DNA from: Neisseria sp. MVDL19-042950
Lineage (GTDB): Bacteria > Pseudomonadota > Gammaproteobacteria > Burkholderiales > Neisseriaceae
Direction of reading: 5' to 3'
DNA: 64,000 bases
Assembly (NCBI RefSeq): GCF_030504625.1
Contig: NZ_JAUKWH010000009.1
Span: 39,307 to 103,306 of the forward strand
Positions 30,565 through 39,947 of the stretch are shown here, one piece after another. The notes under the pieces are model-generated. The model was not told the origin of the DNA. It saw only the letters and a list, made by a program, of their open reading frames with translations, and searched no databases. Positions within the stretch are counted from its first letter, which is position 1. Every line of letters starts with the position of its first letter. A program made the position numbers and the translations under genes.

Positions 30565-32106
30565 TCAAGGGCTGCCGTAGGCTAATAGTTTTTGAGTATA
30601 GTCCGCATCAGGTTTCGCAAACACCGCTTCCAACCCGCCCTGCTCGACCACATGCCCGTCTTTCAGCACCATCACGCGGTGCGACAAGGCGCGGATGACG
30701 GCCAAATCGTGGCTGATGATGATCAAACTCAAGCCGTGTTTTCTTTGCAAATCAGCCAGTAATGCCAAAATCTGCTGCTGCCACTGCACATCGAGCGCGC
30801 TGGTAGGTTCGTCGAGCACCAGCACTTGCGGCTTCACGATAATGGCGCGGGCAATCGCCAACCGCTGCCGCTGGCCACCTGAAAAAGCGTGCGGATAGCG
30901 GTCGAGAATATCTTCGGGCAGTCCGACTTGTTGCAGCACTTCCACCACACGCTCACGCATGGTTTCGCGGCTCATCGCCGGCTCATGCACACGCAAGGCT
31001 TCGGAGACAATATCAAACACATTCATACGCGGGTTAAACGCGCCGAACGGGTCTTGAAACACCATCTGCACGGCTTTTCTCAATTCCGGCCGCGATGGTG
31101 CGCCGTTGATTTTCAGACGGCCTTCCGACTCCATCAAACGCATTACCGCCTTGGCCAGCGTGGTTTTGCCGCTGCCGCTTTCGCCGATAATGCCCAGCGT
31201 TTCGCCTGCTTTTAAGTCGAACGACAATGGATGCAGCAACACTTTGCTGCGTTTTTTAAACCACCCTGCCCGCTCGCCCACCGCCACGCTGATGTTTTCC
31301 GCCTCGAGCACGGTTGCGGCATGTTCGGCCAAAGGCTGCACTTGCCGCACTGCGCCGGCGTTCAGCAGCATTTTGGTGTATTCGTGCTGCGGATGCGCAA
31401 ACACCTGCGCGGCCTCGCCCTGCTCGACAATCCGCCCGTGCCGCATCACGGCGATATCGTCGGCGAAACGGCGCACCAAATTCAAATCGTGGCTGATGTA
31501 CACCAAAGTCATGTTGTGGCCGGCCTGCAAGCGCGAAAGCAAATCGAGAATCTGCGCCTGCACCGCCACATCCAGCGCGGTGGTCGGCTCGTCGGCAATC
31601 AGCAATTTAGGCTCCGCCGCCACCGCCATCGCAATCATCGCCCGCTGCCGCTGACCGCCCGAAAGCTGGAACGGAAAGGCAAACACCTTCTCTTCAGGAT
31701 TCCGAATACCCGTTTCCGCCAGCAACTCCACCGCCCGCGCCCATGCCTGCTTGGGCGGCAAACCCAGATGCAGCGTCAACACTTCAGCAATCTGCTTGCC
31801 CACGCGCATCACGGGGTTCAAAGCCGTCATCGGCTCCTGAAACACCATGCCGATTTCCCTGCCGCGCAATTTTTGCAGCGCGCGCGGCGATTTATCGAGC
31901 AGGTTTTCGCCGTTGAATTTCAGACGGCCTTCAAACGACACCGCCGGATTCAACTGCATCATGCCCTGCGCCAACACAGTTTTACCGCTGCCGCTCTCGC
32001 CCACAATCGCCAACTTTCGGCCTTGTTTGACGTTGAGGTTGATGTCGTGCAGCACCTGCTTGCAGGGGAAAGAGGCGTTTAGGTTTTGGATTTCGAGAAT
32101 GTTCAT
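30565..32106 (-). CDS. yejF: Microcin C/oligopeptide-type ABC transporter, duplicated ATP-binding protein (YejF-like)
   Basis: Two complete ABC ATPase domains (GESGSGKT x2, SGGQRQR x2); companion permeases nearby. Confidence 0.88.
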   Translation of the reverse strand: MNILEIQNLNASFPCKQVLHDINLNVKQGRKLAIVGESGSGKTVLAQGMMQLNPAVSFEGRLKFNGENLLDKSPRALQKLRGREIGMVFQEPMTALNPVMRVGKQIAEVLTLHLGLPPKQAWARAVELLAETGIRNPEEKVFAFPFQLSGGQRQRAMIAMAVAAEPKLLIADEPTTALDVAVQAQILDLLSRLQAGHNMTLVYISHDLNLVRRFADDIAVMRHGRIVEQGEAAQVFAHPQHEYTKMLLNAGAVRQVQPLAEHAATVLEAENISVAVGERAGWFKKRSKVLLHPLSFDLKAGETLGIIGESGSGKTTLAKAVMRLMESEGRLKINGAPSRPELRKAVQMVFQDPFGAFNPRMNVFDIVSEALRVHEPAMSRETMRERVVEVLQQVGLPEDILDRYPHAFSGGQRQRLAIARAIIVKPQVLVLDEPTSALDVQWQQQILALLADLQRKHGLSLIIISHDLAVIRALSHRVMVLKDGHVVEQGGLEAVFAKPDADYTQKLLAYGSP

Positions 32107-32117
32107 TGACTTAAATA

Positions 32118-32756
32118 TTATTCTTCTTGCTGATATTCTTTTTTTAAATACCCCTCCATTAAATCTCTAGCAATTGCTTTAAAAATTAGCATATGCTCTA
32201 TAACCGTATCAAAAGCTTCGTCTAACGGCAAAAGTGCATCAGTATAATTAGGATATTCTTCTAACAATCTCTCTAAATCTAATTTAACAGGTAAAAATAT
32301 TACTCTTTCCTCACTACCTGCCCCAACATATTGAAAGTTAGCTTGAGATAATTCTGGATACTTCTCAAATTGTTTCTGCATAAAACTTTTAGATTCTTTA
32401 GCGGTTAGCGTAAAAAAATTTCTGTTAAAACCAAATCTAATACCAGATTCAATAATCTCCCCATCTTCATACCGTCCTAAATCAGTAAATACACTTAACC
32501 ACTTAAATTCATGTGTACTAATTTTATGACGTGTTTTAATATCCCAAGTAAACCAAATCGCTTCACTCTCTTTCTTACCTTCCAAATTCATTGGCCACAT
32601 AGTGTCTTGTTTAACTTCTTTATACCACTCCTGAAATTTTGTATCTATTTTGTGATAAAACTCATCATCAATTTTGCCTAAAAGTTCATAAGACTTCTCC
32701 AGCATATCCAAATTTTTCAAAACCAGTTTAGCCAGCTCTTGTTCAGTATTGTTCAT
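32118..32756 (-). CDS. Hypothetical protein, partner of the PD-(D/E)XK nuclease gene
   Basis: 212-aa intact ORF, 11 bp downstream of 32768-33577 on the same strand; no recognisable family by eye. Confidence 0.6.
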   Translation of the reverse strand: MNNTEQELAKLVLKNLDMLEKSYELLGKIDDEFYHKIDTKFQEWYKEVKQDTMWPMNLEGKKESEAIWFTWDIKTRHKISTHEFKWLSVFTDLGRYEDGEIIESGIRFGFNRNFFTLTAKESKSFMQKQFEKYPELSQANFQYVGAGSEERVIFLPVKLDLERLLEEYPNYTDALLPLDEAFDTVIEHMLIFKAIARDLMEGYLKKEYQQEE

Positions 32757-32767
32757 TTTAAAATCCT

Positions 32768-33577
32768 TTATAGTGATGCAAAGTGATTAGCCAATTGGTT
32801 AAAAATAACCTGCTGATATGGAGAATAGTGTGAATACGAAGAAATTGTTTGCCTTAAACATTTAGCAATCTCCTGCCAAGAAAGCAAAATCACTTTATCG
32901 TGCAGTAATGTATCATGTGGAAGTTGTTTATTTTTCGTGAGAAATAGCAAATGTTTTTGTGATGCCGTTTCTTTATTCAAGCGTTCCCAGTAACGCCGTA
33001 ATTGGCTGTTGTGCTGATTTATTGCCTCATTAGCGTCTACTTTCGCTTCCAAAAACAAACAGGTGCTTCGGCTTTTTATCACGATATCTATGCGTTCGGA
33101 GATATTACCGTATTGACAAATCTCAAACTGAGTTGCGTAAGGTTCATATCTTAAATAGTCAATTACCAAACCCAAGCGGTTTTCTTTATCAATAAATTTC
33201 AATAGATCCAATAAAAAACACTTCCCCAAGCCGTGATCGCCTTTTTCGTCCATCAACCAGCCTAAAACTTCACAATTTTTCAGCTCCGATCTGCCTATCC
33301 TCACAAACTGCCAAAGGTTCATCTGCATTCCTGCCCGAAATAAGGCATCATCTCTCTCCCGATAAGCATCCAAAAATTTTTTTAATTCAGAAGCATCCAA
33401 ATTTATAGAATAATCAATCTCAGCTTTTGCTTTCTGCTCAGGTTGTTTTTCATATAAACATCTAAACTCATCATAAAACTTAACAAACTGCTGCTGAAAA
33501 TTCGATTGATTCATCACTCTCTCCCTTAACATTCTAAAATTACAGAAAAAATCCTTAAACTTATCTACTTCCATCAT
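32768..33577 (-). CDS. PD-(D/E)XK nuclease superfamily protein
   Basis: ISERIDIVIKSRSTCLFLEAKVDANEAINQHNSQLRRYWERL matches the (R)ID...xExK...Q..QLxRY nuclease core. Confidence 0.75.
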   Translation of the reverse strand: MMEVDKFKDFFCNFRMLRERVMNQSNFQQQFVKFYDEFRCLYEKQPEQKAKAEIDYSINLDASELKKFLDAYRERDDALFRAGMQMNLWQFVRIGRSELKNCEVLGWLMDEKGDHGLGKCFLLDLLKFIDKENRLGLVIDYLRYEPYATQFEICQYGNISERIDIVIKSRSTCLFLEAKVDANEAINQHNSQLRRYWERLNKETASQKHLLFLTKNKQLPHDTLLHDKVILLSWQEIAKCLRQTISSYSHYSPYQQVIFNQLANHFASL

Positions 33578-33658
33578 TACTTTCCATATGCCAAGGGAAA
33601 TACAAAAGCAATGCTTTTTTAAATTTAAATATTGATAGAGAAATGGCCTTTATCTATT

Positions 33659-34696
33659 TTATGTCCGCGCCCTAACATCAAACGCATACCGCAGCCCTTC
33701 GCCTATCATCACCAGCAGCAACAGCATCACCGTCAGCGCGCCGACGGCCGACAGGCCTATCCACCATGCGTCGAGATTGTCTTTGCCTTGCGCCAGCAGT
33801 TCACCCAAGCTGGCTTGCGAAGCGGGTACGCCCAAGCCGAGGAAGTCGAGGCTGGTTAAGGCCAGCACCGCGCCGGAAATGCGAAACGGTAAAAACGCCA
33901 GCACCGGCGCTAAGCTGTTGGGCAGAATGTGCCGCCACATAATCGTGCGGTTGCCCACGCCCATGCTTTTTGCCGCCAGCACATAATCGGCCTGACGGTT
34001 TTTGAGAAACTCGGCACGCACGTAGTCCGACAAGCCCATCCAGCCGAACAGCGACAGAATTACCAGCAGCACCAGCAGGCCGGGATTGAAAAACGACGAT
34101 AAGATAATCAGCAAATAAAGCTCGGGCAGCCCGCCCCAGATTTCGAGAAACCGCTGCATTACCAAATCGACCTTGCCGCCAAAATAGCCCTGCACCGCGC
34201 CTGCCAGCACGCCGATAAGGGTGGTTACGGCGGTTAAGGCCAGTGCAAACAGCAGCGAATCGCGAAAGCCGTACACCAACCGCGCCAACACGTCGCGCCC
34301 GCGGTCGTCGGTGCCGAGCCAATGGTTTTCAGACGGCCCCGCAGGGTCTGGCTGCGTGTCGAAATCGTTAAGGGTATTGGCGGCGTAAGGATTGGGCAGA
34401 TACACGGCGTGGTTGCCGTTGGAAGTGATATTGTGCCGCACCAAAGGGTCGAGGTAATCGGCGGGCGTGTCGAAATCGCCGCCGAACTCGGTTTCATGAT
34501 AGGTGTTGACGAGCGGGAAGTAATATTGGCCGTTGTAGTGTATCCATAACGGTTTGTCGTTGCTCCAAAGCGGCGCAAGTATGGCGAAGGCAAACAGCCA
34601 AGCCAGCAGCAGCAAACTGAAATAACCGCGCTTATGCTGCTTAAACGCCCGCCATGCGGTTTGGGAAGGATTCGGTTGCATAGGTTTAATCGTCAT
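33659..34696 (-). CDS. yejE: ABC transporter permease, YejE-like
   Basis: WLGTDDRGRDVLARLVYGFRDSLLFALALT; YVLAAKSMGVGNRTIMWRHILPNSLAPVLAFLPFRI. Confidence 0.88.
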   Translation of the reverse strand: MTIKPMQPNPSQTAWRAFKQHKRGYFSLLLLAWLFAFAILAPLWSNDKPLWIHYNGQYYFPLVNTYHETEFGGDFDTPADYLDPLVRHNITSNGNHAVYLPNPYAANTLNDFDTQPDPAGPSENHWLGTDDRGRDVLARLVYGFRDSLLFALALTAVTTLIGVLAGAVQGYFGGKVDLVMQRFLEIWGGLPELYLLIILSSFFNPGLLVLLVILSLFGWMGLSDYVRAEFLKNRQADYVLAAKSMGVGNRTIMWRHILPNSLAPVLAFLPFRISGAVLALTSLDFLGLGVPASQASLGELLAQGKDNLDAWWIGLSAVGALTVMLLLLVMIGEGLRYAFDVRART

Positions 34697-34810
34697 GAAA
34701 ACAGGGGAAAAGGATAACGGTTTTCAGACGGCCATGCCACAGCAATTTTGTTTATACTGCGGATATAGGCGGAAATCGGCATGTTCCGCTATGGTTAACC
34801 AGGAGAAAAA

Positions 34811-35116
34811 ATGAAAAAATTACTGCAAATGCATTTCAGTTTTCACGGACCGTTCGGTTCGGAAATGGCTGCCCAACTGCGGGAGCTGGCCGAATCGATT
34901 AATCAGGAGCCGGGCTTTATTTGGAAAGTGTGGACGGAAAGCGAGAAAAACCAAGAGGCCGGCGGAATTTATCTTTTTGAAAACGAAGAAACCGCTCTGG
35001 CTTATGTGGAAAAGCATTCCGCCCGTTTGAAAACGTTCGACATCAACGAGGTGGTTTACAAAATCTTTGATGTCAACGAACCGCTCACGCTGATTAACCG
35101 CGGCAAATTGGGTTAA
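34811..35116 (+). CDS. YdhR-family monooxygenase-like protein
   Basis: [69 protein letters not shown]. Confidence 0.85.
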   Translation: MKKLLQMHFSFHGPFGSEMAAQLRELAESINQEPGFIWKVWTESEKNQEAGGIYLFENEETALAYVEKHSARLKTFDINEVVYKIFDVNEPLTLINRGKLG

Positions 35117-35268
35117 TTGTTCTCTCTATTTATTCAATGTATTACAGGCCGTCTGAAACGCCGGATTGTTTTTCAGGCGGCCTGTTTTCTATCAGCCAAA
35201 CTGCCTTTTCCCTCTCGAAACAGAATCATCACAAAAGATGTTGATAACTATTCTCAAATTATCTATAA

Positions 35269-35283
35269 TGTTACACCATAACA
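35269..35283. promoter_or_regulatory. Candidate Zur box upstream of rpmE2-rpmJ2
   Basis: TGTTACACCATAACA, close to the Neisseria Zur consensus TGTTATDNHATAACA as I recall it; 20 bp upstream of the L31 start. Confidence 0.7.
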
Positions 35284-35303
35284 TTTAAGAGAGGATTGTA
35301 TCG

Positions 35304-35579
35304 ATGAAACCGAATCTGCACCCCGAAAACTACCGCACCGTATTGTTCTACGACAGCGGAGCCGAAGAAGGCTGGCTTATCCGCTCGTGTGCCGACACCC
35401 ACGGTAAAACGATGAAATGGAAAGACGGCAACGAATACCCCGTATTCATGCTCGATACTTCTTCCGCCTCCCATCCGGCGTACACCGGCAAACAACGCCA
35501 GTTCCACACCGAAGGGCGCGCCAGCAAGTTCAACCAACGCTATCAATCGATGATGGGTTCACTCAGAAAGGACAAATAA
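35304..35579 (+). CDS. rpmE2: Ribosomal protein bL31, type B (zinc-independent)
   Basis: [65 protein letters not shown]; no CxxC zinc ribbon. Confidence 0.94.
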   Translation: MKPNLHPENYRTVLFYDSGAEEGWLIRSCADTHGKTMKWKDGNEYPVFMLDTSSASHPAYTGKQRQFHTEGRASKFNQRYQSMMGSLRKDK

Positions 35580-35704
35580 TGCAAGTATTATCTTCGCTGA
35601 AAACGGCTAAAAAACGCCACCGCGACTGCCAGATTGTGCGCCGCAAAGGTAAAGTTTATGTAATCTGCAAAAGCAACCCCCGCTTTAAAGCCCGCCAGCG
35701 TTAA
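35579..35704 (+). CDS. rpmJ2: Ribosomal protein bL36, type B (zinc-independent)
   Basis: [41 protein letters not shown] (41 aa); start overlaps the L31 stop (TAATG). Confidence 0.92.
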   Translation: MQVLSSLKTAKKRHRDCQIVRRKGKVYVICKSNPRFKARQR

Positions 35705-35719
35705 TGCGCTTGGATACGT

Positions 35720-35755
35720 CAAAGGCCGTCTGAAAATATTTTCAGACGGCCTTTG
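35720..35755. terminator. Inverted DUS pair between convergent rpmJ2 and yejB
   Basis: CAAAGGCCGTCTGAAAATATTTTCAGACGGCCTTTG. Confidence 0.8.
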
Positions 35756-35766
35756 GTTATATTCTC

Positions 35767-36858
35767 CTACTTCTGCCCGCCGAAGTGAATGCGCGGATCG
35801 ACCCACGAATAGGAAATGTCTGACAGCAACTTCGCCAGCAAACCCATCAACGTAAACACATACAGCGTGCCCATCACCACCGGATAATCGCGTTTCATCA
35901 CCGCCTCATAAGAAAGCAAACCCAAGCCGTCGAGCGAAAACAGCGTTTCAATCAGCAGGCTGCCGGTAAAAAATGCACCGATAAAAGCGGCGGGAAAGCC
36001 GGTAATCAACGGAATCATGGCGTTGCGGAACACGTGCTTCATTAAAATCTGCTTTTCCGGCAAACCTTTAGCGCGCGCGGTATAGACATATTGGCGGCGG
36101 ATTTCTTCGAGAAACACATTTTTGGTCAGCACCGTCATCACCGCCAGATTGCCCGCCACCGAAGCGGTAATCGGCAAAGCCATGTGCCACAGATAATCGG
36201 TTATTTTCGCGCCCCAACCGAGTATTTCCCAATCATCGCTTACCAAACCGCCTTGTGGAAACCATGCGAAAAAGCTGCCGCCGCCAAACAACACCAGCAG
36301 CACCAAACCCAACACAAACGGCGGAATGGTGTAGCCGACCAAAATCACGATGCCCGATACCGCATCAAACCGCGAACCGTCGCGCACCGCCTTAGCAATG
36401 CCCAGCGGAATACAAATCAAATAAGTCAGAAAAAACGTCCACAAGCCCAAACTCATCGACACCGGCATTTTTTCTTTCACCAATTCCAGCACCGTTTGAT
36501 GATGAAAAAAACTCTCGCCCAAATCAAAACGGGCGAACCGCCACACCATGTCGAAAAAACGCGTGAGCGGCGGTTTGTCGAAACCGTAAAGCGCATTGAG
36601 CGCGGCCATATCGTCGACACTCAAACTACCGCCGCGCTTCAATATACCGCCGGCCTGAGCCGCCGTTTCACCCCCTACTCCGCCTTGCGTAAGCTGTTGC
36701 ACCATCTGCTCCACCGGCCCGCCGGGTACGAACTGGATCACGGCAAACGTTACTGCCAAAATGCCCAACAGCGTAGGCACCAGCAAGAGCAGACGATGAA
36801 AAATATACCGCCACATAGAGTGATTACCCGAAATCAAAAGATGCAGGCATCTTATCAT
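35767..36858 (-). CDS. yejB: ABC transporter permease, YejB-like
   Basis: Dipeptide/oligopeptide permease DppB/YejB type (MWRYIFHRLLLLVPTLLGILAVTFAVIQFVPGGPVEQMVQQL; YVYTARAKGLPEKQILMKHVFRNAMIPLITG). Confidence 0.88.
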   Translation of the reverse strand: MIRCLHLLISGNHSMWRYIFHRLLLLVPTLLGILAVTFAVIQFVPGGPVEQMVQQLTQGGVGGETAAQAGGILKRGGSLSVDDMAALNALYGFDKPPLTRFFDMVWRFARFDLGESFFHHQTVLELVKEKMPVSMSLGLWTFFLTYLICIPLGIAKAVRDGSRFDAVSGIVILVGYTIPPFVLGLVLLVLFGGGSFFAWFPQGGLVSDDWEILGWGAKITDYLWHMALPITASVAGNLAVMTVLTKNVFLEEIRRQYVYTARAKGLPEKQILMKHVFRNAMIPLITGFPAAFIGAFFTGSLLIETLFSLDGLGLLSYEAVMKRDYPVVMGTLYVFTLMGLLAKLLSDISYSWVDPRIHFGGQK

Positions 36859-36992
36859 ATTGAGGCCGTCTGAAAAGATTGGCTTTTTCAGACGGCCTTT
36901 GATAAGGATTCGATATTTTGTTGCCGTTCAGAAGGCTCTGCCGATGCCGGAGCGGTGTTATTGCGGAAATAGCTACGGCAAAGATTTTCCAG

Positions 36993-38372
36993 CTACGGTA
37001 ACAGTTTATCGGCATTTAGAATATTATGCGGATCAAGTTGGGCTTTGATGGCACGCATCAACGCAATCTCCGCTTCACTGCGCACCCGCGGCAGCCAATG
37101 TTTTTTTACTTTACCGATGCCGTGTTCCGCCGCAATCGTGCCGTTGCAGGCCAAAACATTTTCGTAAACAATGGTATTTACCGCATCTTCATATTCATAT
37201 ACGTCGTTGCTTAACACTTGCGGCAAAAACGTATTGTAATGCAGGCTGCCGTCTCCCAAATGCCCGAATACCACTATCCGGATATCGTTAAAGGCCGTCT
37301 GAAGTGCCGCACCGCAAGATTCTACAAATTCGGCAACGCGGGCAATCGGTACGGCAATATCATGCTTAATGCTTGCACCCAAACTGCGCTGCGAGGCGGA
37401 AATATTCTCACGCAAAGTCCATAATTCGTTGCGGTCGGTTTCGGAATAGGCCAACACCGTATTTTCAAACCCCCGCTCGAACAGGAATTCCGCCAACAGG
37501 CTACCCAAATCATCCCGCTCCACCGAATCGGTAAGCTCTAACAACACATGCCATTTTGCATCGGTGGGCGGGCGCAGGCGGCTGAAATCCGACGACAGCG
37601 ACAACGCAAAACCGCTAACCAATTCGAAGCTGCACAAGCGTTCGGCAAACTTTCCCTGCATCAAGGTCAGCAGCTCCACCGCCCGACCGATTGAATCCAC
37701 GCCCACCCAAGCGGTTTCCGTGGTTTCCGGTTGTGCAAACAGTTTCAACGTCGCTCCCGTGATAATGCCCAATGTTCCTTCGCTGCCGATAAACAAATGC
37801 CGCAAATCGTAGCCGGTGGTATTTTTATGCAGCGGGTGCAGGTGCGACACCAGTTCGCCGTTGGGAAGCACCACTTCCAAACCCAGCACCAAATCGCGCA
37901 TGGTTCCGTAGCGCAACACATTCAAACCACCCGCATTACACGCAATATTTCCACCGATCTGGCACGAACCTTCACTCGCCAAGCTCAGCGGAAACAACCG
38001 GCCTGCGCTTTCCGCCGCTTCCTGCACCTGCCGCAGCACCGCTCCGGCATCCACGGTGATGGCATTGTCGGCCAAATTGATTTCCCTGATACGGTTCAAT
38101 TTGGAAAGGTTCAACAGCACGCCGCCTTCAGGCACTGCGGCACCGCACAAACCCGTGTTTCCACCCTGAGGAGTTACCGCGATTTTATTGTCAAAACAAA
38201 ACCGCATTAGTTTTTGCACCTGCTCCACACTCTGCGGCTGCGCAACGATATCCGCCCTGCCCTGATAACGGCCGCGCTGGTCGGTAAGCCATGCGGCAGC
38301 GTCTTCAACCACGCTTACCCCGTTTTCCGCTAAAAATTTTTCCAATTGTTGTGGTAGTGTTTGGCGGTTCAT
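36993..38372 (-). CDS. FAD-binding oxidoreductase (glycolate oxidase/2-hydroxyacid dehydrogenase type)
   Basis: VTPQGGNTGLCGAAVPEGGVLLNLSKLNRI; GGNIACNAGGLNVLRYGTMRDLVLGLEVVLPNGE; AEHGIGKVKK. Confidence 0.88.
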   Translation of the reverse strand: MNRQTLPQQLEKFLAENGVSVVEDAAAWLTDQRGRYQGRADIVAQPQSVEQVQKLMRFCFDNKIAVTPQGGNTGLCGAAVPEGGVLLNLSKLNRIREINLADNAITVDAGAVLRQVQEAAESAGRLFPLSLASEGSCQIGGNIACNAGGLNVLRYGTMRDLVLGLEVVLPNGELVSHLHPLHKNTTGYDLRHLFIGSEGTLGIITGATLKLFAQPETTETAWVGVDSIGRAVELLTLMQGKFAERLCSFELVSGFALSLSSDFSRLRPPTDAKWHVLLELTDSVERDDLGSLLAEFLFERGFENTVLAYSETDRNELWTLRENISASQRSLGASIKHDIAVPIARVAEFVESCGAALQTAFNDIRIVVFGHLGDGSLHYNTFLPQVLSNDVYEYEDAVNTIVYENVLACNGTIAAEHGIGKVKKHWLPRVRSEAEIALMRAIKAQLDPHNILNADKLLP

Positions 38373-38541
38373 GCTTTACCTGATTTCATTGATGTAATAA
38401 CGATGAGGCCGTCTGAAATCCCTGTTTTCAATAATCGGCCTGACAAATTGCAAATATCGGCAACAATCTATTCCCGCTTTATGCCGATATGCGTATTCAT
38501 CATACAATACAACCCAATCAACTTTAAGACGGCAAAACAAA

Positions 38542-38577
38542 AAGCAGGATACTTATTCAAGTATCCTGCTTTTTATT
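38542..38577 (-). terminator. Terminator of the Ala-rich lipoprotein gene
   Basis: AAGCAGGATACTT ATT CAAGTATCCTGCTTTTT hairpin 21 bp past the minus-strand stop. Confidence 0.85.
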
Positions 38578-38597
38578 GTATATGTGCCAAATAAAAA

Positions 38598-38900
38598 TTA
38601 TTTAGCAGCTTCGGCAGAAGCAGCAGCTTCAACAGCGGAAGCAGCGGCATCGGCAGCAGAGGCAGCTTCAACAACGGCGGCAGAAGCGTCGGCAGCGCCT
38701 TCTGCAACAGCTTTTTGTGCGTCGGCAGCAGCTTCTGAAGCAGCGGTAGAGGCTTCAGCAGCAGCTTCTGAAGCTGCAGATGCTGCTTCCGTTACTGCTT
38801 CAGAGGCTTTAGCAGCAGCATCTTGAGCTTTTTCTGCGTTACCGCCACAAGCAGCTAAAAACAAAGACATCAGGGCAGCAGCAAACAATGATTTTTTCAT
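38598..38900 (-). CDS. Alanine/glutamate/serine-rich small lipoprotein
   Basis: MKKSLFAAALMSLFLAACGG lipobox, then (S/A)EAA-type repeats through the C-terminus. Confidence 0.8.
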   Translation of the reverse strand: MKKSLFAAALMSLFLAACGGNAEKAQDAAAKASEAVTEAASAASEAAAEASTAASEAAADAQKAVAEGAADASAAVVEAASAADAAASAVEAAASAEAAK

Positions 38901-39383
38901 TTTAAATACCTTTTAAATCGACTTAATAAAATTTAAAAAACAAACGGCCATAACCTTTACAGGGCAGACCTTAGTTTAGGAATTCATTACCGAATCCTCA
39001 AACGACTATGCCCGACACGATATGCCGATACAACAGAACAAATACCTGAGATTCAGCAAGAATATGATGCTTAGTCATATGGAAGCGTAAATAAGTTCAA
39101 AAGAAATAGCCATTTTTATCGTGAAATTTCTATCAAAATTTAAGTTTGCATTGATATTTCAAAAGATTTAACAACAAAGCAATAAAAAAATATTTTTTGA
39201 TATGTGGCAAAATTTTTTATCTTTTTATTAAAAAGTCGCAAATAAGCAACATCAATTTCAAAAACAACGTCATATTCAACAGTTTTCTTCCGTTGCTGGC
39301 ACAAACTATCGGGGCGGGTGCGGTTAATGCTGTGTTACAATGATCGGAATTTTCCATTTCCAAATGATAAAAGGATTTCTAAA

Positions 39384-39863
39384 ATGACTATCCAAAAAAA
39401 TTCCGTCGTTACTCTGCACTACGAAATGTATGATATCAACGACCAGCTACTCGACAAAACCGAGCAGCCCATTGTTTATTTACACGGCGGTTACGACGGT
39501 ATTTTCCCGTTGGTAGAAGAAGCGTTACACGGCAAAAACGTGGGGGATGCAGTAGACGTTATTTTGTCTCCCGATGATGCTTTCGGCGAGCAAGACCCCG
39601 AATTGGTGCGCATTGAAAGCGTAGACGTTTTCCCGGTAGAAGTAGAAGTAGGTATGATGTTTGAAGCCGACGACCCCGAAACCGGCGACGTTTGGGTTTA
39701 CCGTGTAACCGATGTTGCCGACGGCAAAGCCGTGGTAGACGGCAACCACCCGTTGGCAGGCATGAAAATCCGCTTCAAAGCCACGGTAGAAAGCGTGCGT
39801 GATGCGGAACAAGAAGAAATCGAACACGGCCACGTTCACGGCGAGCACGGCCACCATCACTAA
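39384..39863 (+). CDS. slyD: FKBP-type peptidyl-prolyl isomerase, SlyD-like
   Basis: MTIQKNSVVTLHYEMYDINDQLLDKTEQPIVYLHGGYDGIFPLVEEALHGKNVGD; His-rich C-terminus HGHVHGEHGHHH. Confidence 0.92.
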   Translation: MTIQKNSVVTLHYEMYDINDQLLDKTEQPIVYLHGGYDGIFPLVEEALHGKNVGDAVDVILSPDDAFGEQDPELVRIESVDVFPVEVEVGMMFEADDPETGDVWVYRVTDVADGKAVVDGNHPLAGMKIRFKATVESVRDAEQEEIEHGHVHGEHGHHH

Positions 39864-39910
39864 ATCGCCGCTTTCCGAAATTTTTCGAAAAGATTGTTTA
39901 TCGGCTGAAA

Positions 39911-39945
39911 AAAAGGCCGTCTGAAAATTTCAGACGGCCTTTTTA
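39911..39945. terminator. Inverted DUS pair between convergent slyD and 5'-nucleotidase
   Basis: AAAAGGCCGTCTGAAAATTTCAGACGGCCTTTTT. Confidence 0.85.
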
Positions 39946-39947
39946 CA

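Noticed and set aside
36993-38372. Second D-lactate dehydrogenase paired with dld
   Set aside because: FAD-oxidase family covers several 2-hydroxyacid substrates; not assignable from sequence and not adjacent to dld.
38584-38826. 80-aa Ala-rich plus-strand ORF
   Set aside because: Antisense image of the Ala-rich lipoprotein; the minus strand has signal peptide, lipobox and terminator.
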